NCBI RefSeq assembly: GCF_013214175.1
Contig: NZ_JABSPA010000001.1
Span: 222,102-286,101, forward strand
DNA length: 64,000 nt
Direction: 5' to 3'
DNA from: Colwellia sp.
GTDB taxonomy: Bacteria; Pseudomonadota; Gammaproteobacteria; Enterobacterales; Alteromonadaceae
Both the position numbers and the translations under genes were made by a program. Positions 1 to 8,538 of this stretch are shown here, one piece after another. The notes under the pieces were generated by a model, which was not told the origin of the DNA, ran no database searches, and saw only the letters and a program-made list of their open reading frames with translations. Every line of letters starts with the position of its first letter. Within the stretch, counting starts at the first letter, position 1.

Positions 1-1
1 T

Positions 2-718
2 AACTTTTCACTAGGGCCAGCTATGTCTATCACTCAGGTAGAGCAAGGCTTTGAATATGGCAGGCAAGTAGTTAATGCGCAAGTCGCACAGGGGGTCGAG
101 TTATTATTGCTTGGTGAAATGGGTATTGCCAATACTAGCTCTGCTGCTGCGTTAATGTCAGCGCTGACTACATTTAGTGTCGAGCAATGTGTCGGTCGAG
201 GTACTGGCATTACGGATGAGCAATTAAATAAAAAAATAGCTTTGATAGAGAAAGCATTACAGCGAGTTAGTCTATCTTGTAAAGAGTCGAGTAGAGATTC
301 CGGGAAAGAGCCTGAGACTTTAAATAAATCTGAGGTACTAACTCTCTTATCTGAATTAGGCGGTTTCGAAATAGTACAAATGGTCTCTGCGATATTAACG
401 GCGGCAGCTAAAAGTATTCCGGTTGTTATTGATGGCTTTATCGTGAGCGTGGCCGCACTTGTTGCCCATCGCTTGGATAAAAATGTCGCCAACTACCTTA
501 TATTTTCACATGTCTCGCAAGAGAAAGCTCACCAAGATTTACTGTCTGAGCTATTAGCTGCACAAACATTAACTGAGCAAACTGGCCAAGCCTTATTAAA
601 TCTAGGTTTACGTTTGGGGGAGGGCACTGGTGCTGCACTTGCTTATCCTTTAATTAAAGCGGCGGCAAGTTTTTATAATAATATGGCCAGTTTTGAAAGT
701 GCAGGAGTTACTGTGTGA
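2..718 (+). CDS. cobT: Nicotinate-nucleotide--dimethylbenzimidazole phosphoribosyltransferase CobT (5'-truncated by window edge)
   Basis: Transfers phosphoribose from nicotinate mononucleotide to 5,6-dimethylbenzimidazole, giving alpha-ribazole phosphate for the lower ligand of cobalamin. The reading frame is open from base 2, and the residues before the first ATG (NFSLGPAMS) align with the internal GNIASAPAMS region of E. coli CobT, so the gene starts outside the window and the ATG at base 23 is internal. About 238 C-terminal residues are visible. Family landmarks are [14 protein letters not shown], the GGFEIVQMV segment, VVIDGFI, and the [14 protein letters not shown] motif near the end, which holds the catalytic Glu in characterised CobT. 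It overlaps cobS by 4 bases. This is the transferase called CobT, not the AAA+ cobaltochelatase subunit of the same name. Confidence 0.95.
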   Translation, partial: NFSLGPAMSITQVEQGFEYGRQVVNAQVAQGVELLLLGEMGIANTSSAAALMSALTTFSVEQCVGRGTGITDEQLNKKIALIEKALQRVSLSCKESSRDSGKEPETLNKSEVLTLLSELGGFEIVQMVSAILTAAAKSIPVVIDGFIVSVAALVAHRLDKNVANYLIFSHVSQEKAHQDLLSELLAAQTLTEQTGQALLNLGLRLGEGTGAALAYPLIKAAASFYNNMASFESAGVTV

Positions 719-1578
719 CTAAGCCAGAAAATGGACAGATAAAAGCACAGGTAAAAGAGTCTCAGATAGAGCAGTTGATAGCGCAAGCAAAGAGTCAGCT
801 GAATTTATTTTATTTGGCGCTAAGTTTTTTTACTCGTTTACCTGTGCCCCAATCAATGCACTATTCAGAGATATTACTCAATAAAGCTAACCGATATTTT
901 TCCTTAGTGGGCTTAGTAACAGGTTTACTTCTTGCGTTGATTTATGTCGGTTTTAGTAGTTTTTTACCCGTCAATATCGCTGTGTTGTTAATTATGGGCG
1001 TAAGTTTACTACTAACCGGCGCTTTTCATGAGGACGGTCTAGCCGATATGGCTGATGGCATAGGCGGCGCTTTTACTAGAGAAAAGCGACTAAGCATAAT
1101 GAAAGATAGTCGTATTGGTACATATGGCGCTGCTGCTTTAGTGATGGCTTTGCTGTTAAAATTTACCTTGCTAGTAGAGCTAACTCAGCAAGATAGTAAC
1201 CACTTACTTTTGGCACTAATTTTAGCGGCAAGTTTATCTAGGGCTGTTGCGGGTAGTTTAATTTCTAGCATGCCTTATGTCACAGATGACGATCTAAGTA
1301 AGAGTAAGCCCTTAGCTCAAGCACAATCTTCAACTGAATTATCTATCTTACTCTTGATAGGAATTGCGCCATTAATTTTTTATGCAAGCGAAGTGGTCTT
1401 TGCTTTGTTGCTGGTGTTATTGATTTTTCGTTGGTTATTTAAGCAGTGGCTTATGGACAAAATAGGTGGCTTTACCGGCGATTGTTTAGGCGCAGCACAG
1501 CAAATTTCCGAGTTACTTATTTATCTAACGCTGGTTTCCTTTATCAATAAAGATATCTTGTCAGGGGTAATCACTTGA
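715..1578 (+). CDS. cobS: Adenosylcobinamide-GDP ribazoletransferase (cobalamin synthase) CobS
   Basis: Integral membrane enzyme joining adenosylcobinamide-GDP to alpha-ribazole (phosphate) in the last assembly stage of cobalamin. The 287-residue length suits the family. The diagnostic stretch [15 protein letters not shown] followed by [13 protein letters not shown] is present around residues 105-145, and several hydrophobic helices fill the rest. It starts with GTG, overlapping the cobT stop as GTGA, with a CAGGAG ribosome site just upstream. It overlaps cobU by 4 bases (TTGA). The tight overlaps indicate translational coupling in one operon with cobT and cobU. The N-terminal 25 or so residues before [14 protein letters not shown] are a polar, Lys/Gln-rich extension. 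Confidence 0.95.
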   Translation: MTKPENGQIKAQVKESQIEQLIAQAKSQLNLFYLALSFFTRLPVPQSMHYSEILLNKANRYFSLVGLVTGLLLALIYVGFSSFLPVNIAVLLIMGVSLLLTGAFHEDGLADMADGIGGAFTREKRLSIMKDSRIGTYGAAALVMALLLKFTLLVELTQQDSNHLLLALILAASLSRAVAGSLISSMPYVTDDDLSKSKPLAQAQSSTELSILLLIGIAPLIFYASEVVFALLLVLLIFRWLFKQWLMDKIGGFTGDCLGAAQQISELLIYLTLVSFINKDILSGVIT

Positions 1579-2135
1579 TTCATTTTGTTTTAGGTGGGGC
1601 TCGCTCGGGTAAGTCGAAATTTGCCGAGCATCAAGTACTGGAGATGACAACAAGGCAAAATAAACAAGCCGTTTATATTGCTACGGCAACCGCCATTGAT
1701 GTGGAAATGGGCTGCAGAATAAAGCAGCATAAAAATGATAGAGCTGCTTGGGGTGATAGCTGGCAACTCATTGAATGCCCATTAGCGCTTGCCGAAAAAC
1801 TGACTGATCTTGATAGCAATAATGTATATTTATTAGATTGCTTAACTTTGTGGTTGAATAATCAACTTTATGCGGTGCATGGAGCAACTAACGGCGAACA
1901 AGGTCAGCACTTACAAACTGAGATAGATAGTTTAGTGGTGTCTTTAAGCTCAGTAAATGCTGAGGTTATTATTGTCAGCAATGAAATAGGTCTAGGGGTT
2001 ATCCCCATGGGCGAATCAACCCGCTTATATGTTGATTATTGTGGTTGGTTAAATCAAAAAGTTGCTGGCATTGCCGATAAGGTCACCTTGGTAACCGCGG
2101 GCATTCCGTTAACGATAAAAAATGTTAGTGGGTAA
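1575..2135 (+). CDS. cobU: Bifunctional adenosylcobinamide kinase / adenosylcobinamide-phosphate guanylyltransferase
   Basis: Phosphorylates adenosylcobinamide and then attaches GMP to give adenosylcobinamide-GDP, the CobS substrate. The P-loop GGARSGKSKFAE lies at residues 7-18. The YIATATAIDVEM segment and the C-terminal VSNEIGLGVIPMGE motif followed by R.Y.D..G..NQ are typical of CobU/CobP. At 186 residues it is full length. The start is TTG, overlapping the cobS stop, with CAGGGG upstream; no ATG lies near the P-loop, so the TTG start is credible. The coupled cobT-cobS-cobU run ends here and is followed by the repeat at 2145-2303. Confidence 0.94.
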   Translation: MIHFVLGGARSGKSKFAEHQVLEMTTRQNKQAVYIATATAIDVEMGCRIKQHKNDRAAWGDSWQLIECPLALAEKLTDLDSNNVYLLDCLTLWLNNQLYAVHGATNGEQGQHLQTEIDSLVVSLSSVNAEVIIVSNEIGLGVIPMGESTRLYVDYCGWLNQKVAGIADKVTLVTAGIPLTIKNVSG

Positions 2136-2144
2136 GTGATAATT

Positions 2145-2303
2145 ATACCAATTTAATTTAATTATCGCTTACTTGTGCTGGTTAAAATACCTCAAGGCGG
2201 TGTTTCTCTCAATCCCAATAGCCAGCTATTGCTCAATCAAGCGCCTTGCCCTGATTTATTTTTTCTGCGCACAACAAGATCACAAACTTAATGGAATTGG
2301 TAT
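2145..2303. repeat. MITE-like palindrome-ended repeat, family 1, copy A
   Basis: A 159-base element whose ends are inverted repeats: it begins ATACCAATTTAATT and ends AATGGAATTGGTAT. It matches the element at 10160-10317 over its whole length with roughly 80% identity by eye, including the long shared core TCTCAATCCCAATAGCCAGC followed by TATTGCTCAATC, which contains a short palindrome (CAATAGC..GCTATTG), and the shared stretch near AACAAGATCACAAACTTAAT. It has no coding capacity and sits between cobU and cobC. No clear target-site duplication can be read beyond a possible TA. It is most likely a non-autonomous transposable element or dispersed intergenic repeat. Confidence 0.85.
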
Positions 2304-2308
2304 TATTT

Positions 2309-3115
2309 ATGCTTGAAATAGAGTTAATAAGGCATGTAAAGGTAACTGGTAAACCGGCTTTATATGGTTGCACAGATATAGAGCCTATTGCTAATGATAA
2401 TCGTCGTTTACTTAAATACTTAGTTGCCCAACAAAAAACGACTACTGCTCACCAAGCTATTGTTTGCTCACCTCTAATACGTTGCCAAGTTTTAGCGCGA
2501 GAATTTTCCGAGGCTTGCCACTTACCGTTAGAGTTATCTCCGGATTTACAAGAGATGAACTTTGGCTGTTTTGATGGAGTTCCTTTTGATGACATTCCTT
2601 TTGATAATACTCCCTTTAGCGAAGCGAAAAACCGAAGCTCAAAGGGGCACAATCGAAAGCTAAATGAACAAAATCCTGAGCTTCATTGGTCACAACTTGA
2701 AGCCTTTTTTCATGCGCCAGCGGACATAGTGTTACCTAAGGCAGAGACCTTAGCCGTTTTTCATCAGAGAGTAATAAACGCCTGGCAGAATTTGCTAGCG
2801 CAACATATAGCTATTGCCGCTAAGAAAAAAGAATCGAAAACACCTCGACGGGTTTTAGTTATTGTCCATGGCGGTGTTATTCGCATGATCTTAGCGCATA
2901 TATTACAGCTTGATTGGCAACAAGCCAGTTGGCATCAAAAATTACAAATTGGTTATGGCAGCCTCTCTCGGGTTTGTGTTAGCCAGCCTTATCAAGATAA
3001 AAAGCAATGCCGGCAAGCAGACCAGCAACCGTACCAGAAAATACATCAACAACCAGATCAGCAATTACACCAGCAAGTGACGGCTATTGCCATACCGCTG
3101 CTCGAGGATTCTTAA
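2309..3115 (+). CDS. cobC: Histidine-phosphatase family protein, probable alpha-ribazole phosphatase CobC
   Basis: Predicted to remove phosphate from alpha-ribazole-5'-phosphate or adenosylcobalamin-5'-phosphate. The phosphoglycerate-mutase-like fold is shown by IELIRHV near the N-terminus, [16 protein letters not shown] and [12 protein letters not shown]. The usual RHG is RHV here; the phospho-accepting His is kept. I chose the ATG at 2309 because the upstream in-frame ATG (2291) lies inside the repeat end. Two oddities stand out: residues around 88-100 hold a [12 protein letters not shown] micro-repeat, and the last 35 residues are a Gln-rich tail that overlaps the upstream reading frame of cobQ. 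The assignment as CobC rests largely on its position between cobU and cobQ. Confidence 0.8.
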   Translation: MLEIELIRHVKVTGKPALYGCTDIEPIANDNRRLLKYLVAQQKTTTAHQAIVCSPLIRCQVLAREFSEACHLPLELSPDLQEMNFGCFDGVPFDDIPFDNTPFSEAKNRSSKGHNRKLNEQNPELHWSQLEAFFHAPADIVLPKAETLAVFHQRVINAWQNLLAQHIAIAAKKKESKTPRRVLVIVHGGVIRMILAHILQLDWQQASWHQKLQIGYGSLSRVCVSQPYQDKKQCRQADQQPYQKIHQQPDQQLHQQVTAIAIPLLEDS

Positions 3116-3164
3116 ATTGAAAGCCAAGCATTACAAGCAAGCCAGGCAAAGTAAGACTGATACT

Positions 3165-4733
3165 ATGAACAACCCTTTTGAGTTAGAAAAATCTGCTCAA
3201 GGCAAAACCTTGATGGTGCAAGGGACAACTTCCGATGCAGGAAAAACTACTTTAGTAGCAGGCCTTTGTCGCTTGTTTGCTGATTTACATATTAAGGTAG
3301 CACCATTTAAGCCGCAGAATATGGCGCTCAATAGTGCCGTTACCCCTTGTGGTGGCGAAATAGGCCGAGCGCAAGCACTACAAGCCAAGGCCGCGCGCTT
3401 ACCTTTAGATGTCGATTTCAATCCTATATTACTAAAGCCTAATAGTGATACTGGTGCACAAGTTATTGTCCATGGCAAAGCACTTAGCCATAACGCATCG
3501 TCGAATATGGAAGCTAGTGAGTATCAAGATTATAAAAAAGTGGCTATGCACGCTGTGCTTAGTTCACATCAGCGCTTAATAAAAAAATATGACTTGGTGG
3601 TAGTAGAAGGAGCGGGAAGCCCGGCAGAGATAAACTTACGTGAGGGTGATATTGCCAACATGGGCTTTGCCGAGGCCGTCGATTGCCCGGTGTTAATTAT
3701 TGCTGATATCGATAAGGGCGGAGTTTTTGCGCAATTGGTTGGTACCTTGATGTTGTTGTCACAGTCAGAGCAAGACCGAGTTGTTGGTTTTGTCATTAAT
3801 CGCTTTCGTGGCGATATTAAGTTACTTGAGTCAGGTTTGACCTGGCTGGAGCAAAAAACCAATAAACCCGTGTTAGGGGTTTTGCCTTATTTACACGGCT
3901 TAGATATATCTTCTGAAGATGCGCTGGTAACAAAGCAGTCATCAACACAAGGCACATCGTCTTCAGGCAAAGTGCGTATTGTGGTATTAGTTTACCCGCA
4001 TATAAGTAATCACACTGACTTTGATGCTTTGCGCCATCATAAAGATATTGATTGCCAATTTCTGTTCGCTAAGGGCGCTGAAGGTGATACTAGCCCTGAA
4101 AAAATAGCTATTCCTCCCTGTGATTTGATTATTTTACCTGGTAGTAAGAATGTTCGTAGTGATCTCAGTTTTTTACGCCAACGTGGCTGGCATAATGATA
4201 TTGCCAAACATCTGCGTTATGGCGGTAAAGTAATCGGCATTTGTGGTGGTTATCAAATGCTCGGTCAATTGATCGATGATCCCGATGGACTGGAAGGACA
4301 AGCGGGCAGCAGTAAAGGTCTCGGCTATTTTGCTATGAAGACAGTGTTAAAGCGGCAAAAGATCTTGCTTAATGTTTCAGGACTATTGCAACTAGCTGGA
4401 CAAAGCGTTGAAATCTGTGGTTATGAGATTCATGCCGGTGAGAGCACATTTATTAATGACGACGAAAAACCGCTTGATACGCTACTTGATATTCAAGGCG
4501 ATAAACAAGGGTTAATATCCGAAGATGGTCAAATAGCAGCTTGTTATTTACATGGTTTATTTGACCAACCGAATGCCTTAAAACTCTTTATGCATTGGCT
4601 TGGTCATGAGGTAAGTCAAGCGCCGAGTATTGAACTACTTGAGGAGCAAGCCATTGAACGTATCAGTCAAGCATGTCAAAAACATCTGGATATGGCAAAA
4701 ATAAAACAAATAATAACAGACTGGTACAAATAA
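3165..4733 (+). CDS. cobQ: Cobyric acid synthase CobQ
   Basis: Glutamine-dependent amidation of adenosylcobyrinic a,c-diamide at four side-chain carboxylates, giving cobyric acid. The N-terminal ATP-binding dethiobiotin-synthetase-like domain begins with [19 protein letters not shown] and continues with [11 protein letters not shown]. The C-terminal class I glutamine amidotransferase domain has the catalytic Cys in [11 protein letters not shown] and the His in CYLHGLFD. About 522 residues from the ATG at 3165; the frame is open back to 3087, but that part overlaps the cobC tail and precedes the conserved start. The gene closes the cob cluster. Confidence 0.95.
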   Translation: MNNPFELEKSAQGKTLMVQGTTSDAGKTTLVAGLCRLFADLHIKVAPFKPQNMALNSAVTPCGGEIGRAQALQAKAARLPLDVDFNPILLKPNSDTGAQVIVHGKALSHNASSNMEASEYQDYKKVAMHAVLSSHQRLIKKYDLVVVEGAGSPAEINLREGDIANMGFAEAVDCPVLIIADIDKGGVFAQLVGTLMLLSQSEQDRVVGFVINRFRGDIKLLESGLTWLEQKTNKPVLGVLPYLHGLDISSEDALVTKQSSTQGTSSSGKVRIVVLVYPHISNHTDFDALRHHKDIDCQFLFAKGAEGDTSPEKIAIPPCDLIILPGSKNVRSDLSFLRQRGWHNDIAKHLRYGGKVIGICGGYQMLGQLIDDPDGLEGQAGSSKGLGYFAMKTVLKRQKILLNVSGLLQLAGQSVEICGYEIHAGESTFINDDEKPLDTLLDIQGDKQGLISEDGQIAACYLHGLFDQPNALKLFMHWLGHEVSQAPSIELLEEQAIERISQACQKHLDMAKIKQIITDWYK

Positions 4734-4765
4734 CCACAAAAACATAATGGTTATTGTTTGCTGTA

Positions 4766-4779
4766 TTGATCTAAATCAA
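4766..4779 (+). promoter_or_regulatory. FNR/EtrA-type operator, perfect consensus
   Basis: TTGATCTAAATCAA matches the FNR consensus TTGAT-N4-ATCAA at every defined position. A good -10 hexamer, TAAAAT, follows at 4802-4807, so the site would be centred about 41 bases before the likely transcription start, the geometry of a class II FNR-activated promoter. The downstream gene is the DGC-domain protein at 4858. Binding is inferred from sequence only. Confidence 0.75.
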
Positions 4780-4857
4780 TTCTTAGTTATTTCTGCTTGT
4801 TAAAATGCTCTTATTGGTAATGTTGCCAGCTGAAAAAGGTAGCGGAGGAGTGGCTTA

Positions 4858-5271
4858 ATGTCGTACTTACAACAATCCCCTAAACTCAATAGTGATAAAA
4901 GTAAGAGTAAACCAATAGTTTATTCATGCTCTGGTTGCTCAAACCTTGCGCAGATGGCGCACAATATTTCTTTAAATCTTGATGGTGACGGTATTGCTGA
5001 GATGTCTTGTGTTTCAGGGGTTGTCGGTCAGGTTGAACCTATTCTTGCACTGGCTAAATCAGGTCGAGCTATTATTGCTATAGATGGCTGCGAGCTGGGT
5101 TGTACTAAAGCTTGCCTAGATAAAAGCGCTATCAAAACCGATCACTATTTTAAAATTAGCGACTTAGGCTTTGATAAACGTGATAAATGGCAAGATTCTC
5201 TTAGTGAGAATACCATTGCCATGAAAAGTATCTATCAAGGCCTGATGAAGGCGGGTATTGGCTTTACTTAA
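4858..5271 (+). CDS. DGC-domain putative zinc-binding protein
   Basis: A 137-residue cytoplasmic protein with the Cys pairs of the DGC family (putative zinc-binding, PF08859 as I recall): YSCSGCSN near residue 22, MSCVSGVVG near residue 49, and the family-naming DGC in AIDGCELGCTKACL near residue 80. The biochemical role of the family is not established; in other bacteria members are found near respiratory and metal-related genes. A strong ribosome site (GGAGGAG) precedes the ATG. It is a single-gene unit between a perfect FNR site and a bidirectional terminator, which suggests induction when oxygen is low. It is unlikely to belong to the cob operon, since it has its own promoter. Confidence 0.85.
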   Translation: MSYLQQSPKLNSDKSKSKPIVYSCSGCSNLAQMAHNISLNLDGDGIAEMSCVSGVVGQVEPILALAKSGRAIIAIDGCELGCTKACLDKSAIKTDHYFKISDLGFDKRDKWQDSLSENTIAMKSIYQGLMKAGIGFT

Positions 5272-5299
5272 AAGCCAATTAACAGTAAAAAATTATTAT

Positions 5300-5332
5300 A
5301 AAAAGCGGCTCAATTTAATTGAGCCGCTTTTT
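5300..5332. terminator. Bidirectional rho-independent terminator
   Basis: Perfect 15-base stem AAAAAGCGGCTCAAT with a three-base loop and the complementary arm, flanked by A and T tracts on the two sides. It serves the DGC gene on the plus strand and the DUF805-like gene on the minus strand. Confidence 0.92.
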
Positions 5333-5368
5333 TATTTTGCATTCGATTATATAGCGGTATAGTTCAAA

Positions 5369-6514
5369 CTAAGCGTCTTTATCTAAAAAAGGTGCGTACT
5401 GATTGTGTTTACCCAATACTGCTTGGCTGCCTTTAAGAGAGAAGCTATAACCACAAAGTGAAAATTTACCACGAAAAGCCAGTGCCTGTACTAGTTCTTG
5501 ACTATCAAGGGGAGAGAAACTAGCAAAGTATTCACTGCCGCTTTCAACCAAAACAGTTAAAGGACGTAAAGCACTACCTTTATTAAATTTAATACTTTGA
5601 CAGCTTTTATCACCCTTTGCGGATAGCTGTGACCATAGCTCACCATCAGGAACTTGATCAGCCTGCCAGTGAATAATAATTCCCTGATATTCAGATAAGT
5701 ATAAATTGAAGTTATCTGGCATCTCAAGCAAATGATTTTTAGTAGTAATGCTATTACTGGCGGTGTTTTTAGAGCTGTCTTGTGGTTCAGTCAACTCAGT
5801 GTTATTGCTACTTAACTGCTGTTGATTGATTGAATTAAATAAACTATTAACAAAGACCGCGATAAAAACCAGCGATACGCTGGCGATTACCCCAAGTTGT
5901 AATTTACGGTTACTAAGGAACTTCAAACGAATAAGTTCACCAATATCGACTTGTTTACTGTCAGTTACATCATCTGAGTGATAATTTTGCGCAGAGTTTT
6001 GTTCTGCTACAGTTTCATTGATATAAAGTTGCTCGCTAATGCCTGTTGCAACTAGGGTTGGTTCGATACGTTGATTATGAGTTGTCATACCAACAGATTC
6101 TTGTTGGTAAATACTTAGATCGACTGGGCCGTAATAACCCAAGATATATTTATCTTGGTGTTTTTTATTTTTACTTGGGTAAGTGAGTAATAAAGCGCTA
6201 CTGAGCGCCGGTAAAATTAACAAATAGAAGCTACTACTACTCTCAATAATTAAACTTAAGATTCCGGTAAGTAAAAAGAGCCCCGCGGGCACTAATTGCC
6301 AATTTTTATTTAGTTTAGCGTCGTGTAATCGTCGTTTAGTACTACAGATGAGTACAGTGGTTAATATTAATAAAAGTGCAAAACTAACCACTAAATAGCC
6401 GGAAAAAATTACCGAACAAAAAATAAAGCCGAGTAAAGCAAACATTGAGCTTGCCAAAAAACGACTGCGATCATCAAATCCTTCTAAACAAAAAACGGCT
6501 TGTAAAAATGGCAC
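5369..6514 (-). CDS. DUF805-like membrane protein with C-terminal extracytoplasmic domain
   Basis: About 381 residues. The N-terminal 130 residues contain several hydrophobic helices and the DUF805-like features FDDRSRF and KRRLHDAKLNKNW, then a YYGPVDLS segment. Around residues 210-235 a further helix (LGVIASVSLVFIAVFV) leads into a Ser/Asn/Thr-rich linker and a C-terminal domain of about 120 residues with two Cys, probably periplasmic. I prefer the GTG at 6514 because GGAG lies about six bases before it; a TTG at 6526 extends the frame. The function is unknown. It is transcribed alone, convergent with the DGC gene. Confidence 0.8.
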   Translation of the reverse strand: MPFLQAVFCLEGFDDRSRFLASSMFALLGFIFCSVIFSGYLVVSFALLLILTTVLICSTKRRLHDAKLNKNWQLVPAGLFLLTGILSLIIESSSSFYLLILPALSSALLLTYPSKNKKHQDKYILGYYGPVDLSIYQQESVGMTTHNQRIEPTLVATGISEQLYINETVAEQNSAQNYHSDDVTDSKQVDIGELIRLKFLSNRKLQLGVIASVSLVFIAVFVNSLFNSINQQQLSSNNTELTEPQDSSKNTASNSITTKNHLLEMPDNFNLYLSEYQGIIIHWQADQVPDGELWSQLSAKGDKSCQSIKFNKGSALRPLTVLVESGSEYFASFSPLDSQELVQALAFRGKFSLCGYSFSLKGSQAVLGKHNQYAPFLDKDA

Positions 6515-6666
6515 AAAAATCTCCAACAGATAGATTAAAACTTGGTGCTTGTTATTTATTAAGGTAACTTATTCTTTAACTAAACTAATGCTTTAAGGTA
6601 ACAGCGATTTAGTGGTTAGTATGACAATAAATTCCAGTGTGATTTTTTTACTAATAAAGGTCAGTA

Positions 6667-6969
6667 CTAATTTACTCGATATGCGGGTAAGTTAATTTGC
6701 TCGAGCTTTAAACCATAAAGGGTTAACACACCTTGGTTATTTGATTCACCATCGCCACTAAAATCAAAATCAAAAGTGCTATAAATATAGGGTCCATGCT
6801 GCTTAGTAAATTTTATCCGACTTGAGCGCCTTGCCAAAGAGATAAATTGTAACCCGGCTTCTTTGCAATAACGATTTACATGCTTTTTAGCGGCTTCTGA
6901 TACTTGTCTTAAGTAAACGAAATACCAGCAAAATAAACAAAAGACTAATAAATAATATATATTTTCCAT
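6667..6969 (-). CDS. DUF3301 domain-containing protein
   Basis: A 100-residue protein with one N-terminal membrane helix (YYLLVFCLFCWYFVYL) followed by a basic, probably cytoplasmic region containing EAGLQFISLARRSSRIKF and a YSTFDFDFSGDGE segment typical of DUF3301. It lies 12 bases downstream of the DUF3549 gene on the same strand, an arrangement I recognise from Shewanella and Vibrio, where the two sit beside yqcC and truC. The role is unknown. Confidence 0.85.
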   Translation of the reverse strand: MENIYYLLVFCLFCWYFVYLRQVSEAAKKHVNRYCKEAGLQFISLARRSSRIKFTKQHGPYIYSTFDFDFSGDGESNNQGVLTLYGLKLEQINLPAYRVN

Positions 6970-6981
6970 AAATAATAATAC

Positions 6982-8046
6982 CTAAGTTTGTCTAAACAAT
7001 TGCCCAATGGCTTGTGCTAGTGCCGGTGAGCGATTTTCACTGCGAATACAAAGAAAAACCACGGGCCTCATTAAAGGAATAGCCACTAAATCTTTAAATA
7101 TGCTAGCGAACATGGCTAAGTCGTCATTAGTGAGTAAGTGCTCGAAATAAGCCATCAGTGTTTTCTCATCAGCTAAAGCCTGCCAACAACGACTTGATAA
7201 AGTAATTAATAACTCACTACTGACTTGCTGCTGAGTCAAAATTTTTGCAACAACCGCTTTAACATGAATATGCTGACTATTGGCTGCTAGTGCACGTAAT
7301 AATGGTGCAGCTCTTACTGTTGCTTCTGGCTTTATTGAGGCACTTGCCAATGCGTTTGTTAATGAACTAACCAGCGCATCGATTAAAGCTACGGGGTATT
7401 GTTCATTCTCTAAGGCACTACACACTGGCGATAATACTTCCTCAGGTAAATGTGGCAGCGCTTTGACTAGCAGTTCGCTATGATTATCTTGCTTTATTCT
7501 GGCAATAAGATCAGTAATACCTTGTACACCAACCCCTTGCCAGTTATCTGCGTGATTTTCTTGGCTAAGGTAATGCTTAAAAGGTGAAAAATATTCACTG
7601 GGCGGCTGCTTCAAATCTACTTTGATTTTACTGTTTAAACTGGCTAATTTATATTGCGCAGGGGTAAATAGGTAAGGGTTAGACTTAAGTAACTCTTCTT
7701 GTTTTTTAGACGTTTCTTGCGTTAAATCAGCGCCTAGGGCATCGACAATAATCGAGATAAAGTGATTTCTTGCCCCTTGGTTTAATAAACCACGTTCATC
7801 AAGAGGTAACTTCAATAGCCATAAATAAGGCTGTGATGCTTGTTTTTGCCAAAAAGCAATAGCAATGCAAGCATGTCCCTGAGTCGGGGTAGGGTAAGGT
7901 AATTGGTTTAACTCAACCTTTTCAAATTGTTCTTTGGGTAATTTAGTGACTAGTCGCCCAATATCATAAAGACGATATTGTGAGCCAGAAATTTTAAGTA
8001 ATTCTGATAGGGTAGCTATGTTCTCTGCTGGAGCTGTGTCAGTCAT
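6982..8046 (-). CDS. DUF3549 family protein
   Basis: A 354-residue soluble protein with no signal peptide or membrane helix. It begins with TLSELLKISGSQYRLYDIGR and contains the PFEKV/PYP...AFWQ type segment near residues 40-70, as in DUF3549 proteins of related gammaproteobacteria. The C-terminal two thirds are helical and Ala/Leu-rich, suggesting a HEAT-like or other repeat-helical fold (my inference). It is the first gene of a two-gene unit with DUF3301 and is divergent from yqcC-truC; the conserved neighbourhood hints at a shared, unidentified process. Confidence 0.85.
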   Translation of the reverse strand: MTDTAPAENIATLSELLKISGSQYRLYDIGRLVTKLPKEQFEKVELNQLPYPTPTQGHACIAIAFWQKQASQPYLWLLKLPLDERGLLNQGARNHFISIIVDALGADLTQETSKKQEELLKSNPYLFTPAQYKLASLNSKIKVDLKQPPSEYFSPFKHYLSQENHADNWQGVGVQGITDLIARIKQDNHSELLVKALPHLPEEVLSPVCSALENEQYPVALIDALVSSLTNALASASIKPEATVRAAPLLRALAANSQHIHVKAVVAKILTQQQVSSELLITLSSRCWQALADEKTLMAYFEHLLTNDDLAMFASIFKDLVAIPLMRPVVFLCIRSENRSPALAQAIGQLFRQT

Positions 8047-8121
8047 AAATTCAATAGTATTGCCGCTTGTTATAGCGCCTTATTATAAGGATAATGACGC
8101 CATTAACATAGTAAAACTATT

Positions 8122-8175
8122 GACCTAATTATCGACCTAAGTTATTAACCTTAAATAATCTACCTTAACTAATCT
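8122..8175. repeat. Four imperfect 12-14 base tandem repeats
   Basis: Consecutive units GACCTAATTATC, GACCTAAGTTATTA, ACCTTAAATAATCT and ACCTTAACTAATCT fill the divergent promoter region between the DUF3549 gene and yqcC. The shared core is ACCT(T)AA followed by TAAT or TTAT. They could be regulator-binding repeats or replication-slippage products; nothing in the sequence decides between these. Confidence 0.6.
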
Positions 8176-8193
8176 AGCTAAAATAAACGACAG

Positions 8194-8538
8194 ATGATGA
8201 AAAAACACTTTGAACACACCGAAGAATTGCTTGCAGCGTTAACCACTGAGCTTAAATCTCTTAAGCTTTGGCAAATACAGCAACCAAGTGCAGCTGAGCT
8301 TGCTAGTAGTGCGCCTTTTTGCTGTGATACCTTAGCCTTTGAGCAATGGTTACAGTTTATATTTATTCCTCGAATAACTCAGTTGATAAATCAGCAACAA
8401 GCATTACCGGCGAAAATAGCGTTAAGGCCCATGGCAGAAGAATCCTTTAAGCATTTATCTGCTAAAGCTAAACCTCTGCTTGATATTATCCAAAATATAG
8501 ACCAAACATTAACAGCCCAAGGTGATTACAGTGAATGA
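8194..8538 (+). CDS. yqcC: YqcC family protein
   Basis: A 114-residue soluble protein of the YqcC family (DUF446). Features are an N-terminal helix with LLAALTTELKSLKLWQ, the PFCCDTLAFEQWLQFIFIPR core (residues about 48-67) and the ALPAKIALRPMAEE segment. The function is not established. As in E. coli, it lies immediately upstream of truC, here overlapping it, so the two are very likely co-transcribed and translationally coupled. Confidence 0.9.
   Translation: MMKKHFEHTEELLAALTTELKSLKLWQIQQPSAAELASSAPFCCDTLAFEQWLQFIFIPRITQLINQQQALPAKIALRPMAEESFKHLSAKAKPLLDIIQNIDQTLTAQGDYSE

Noticed and set aside
2-1578. Reading cobT and cobS as the AAA+ subunits of cobaltochelatase, partners of the CobN-like protein at 56265
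   Set aside because: The sequences are the phosphoribosyltransferase CobT and the membrane ribazoletransferase CobS; the shared names come from two naming systems. No AAA+ chelatase subunit is seen in the window.
8122-8175. Possible CRISPR array
   Set aside because: Units of 12-14 bases without spacers and no cas genes; simple tandem repeats fit better.
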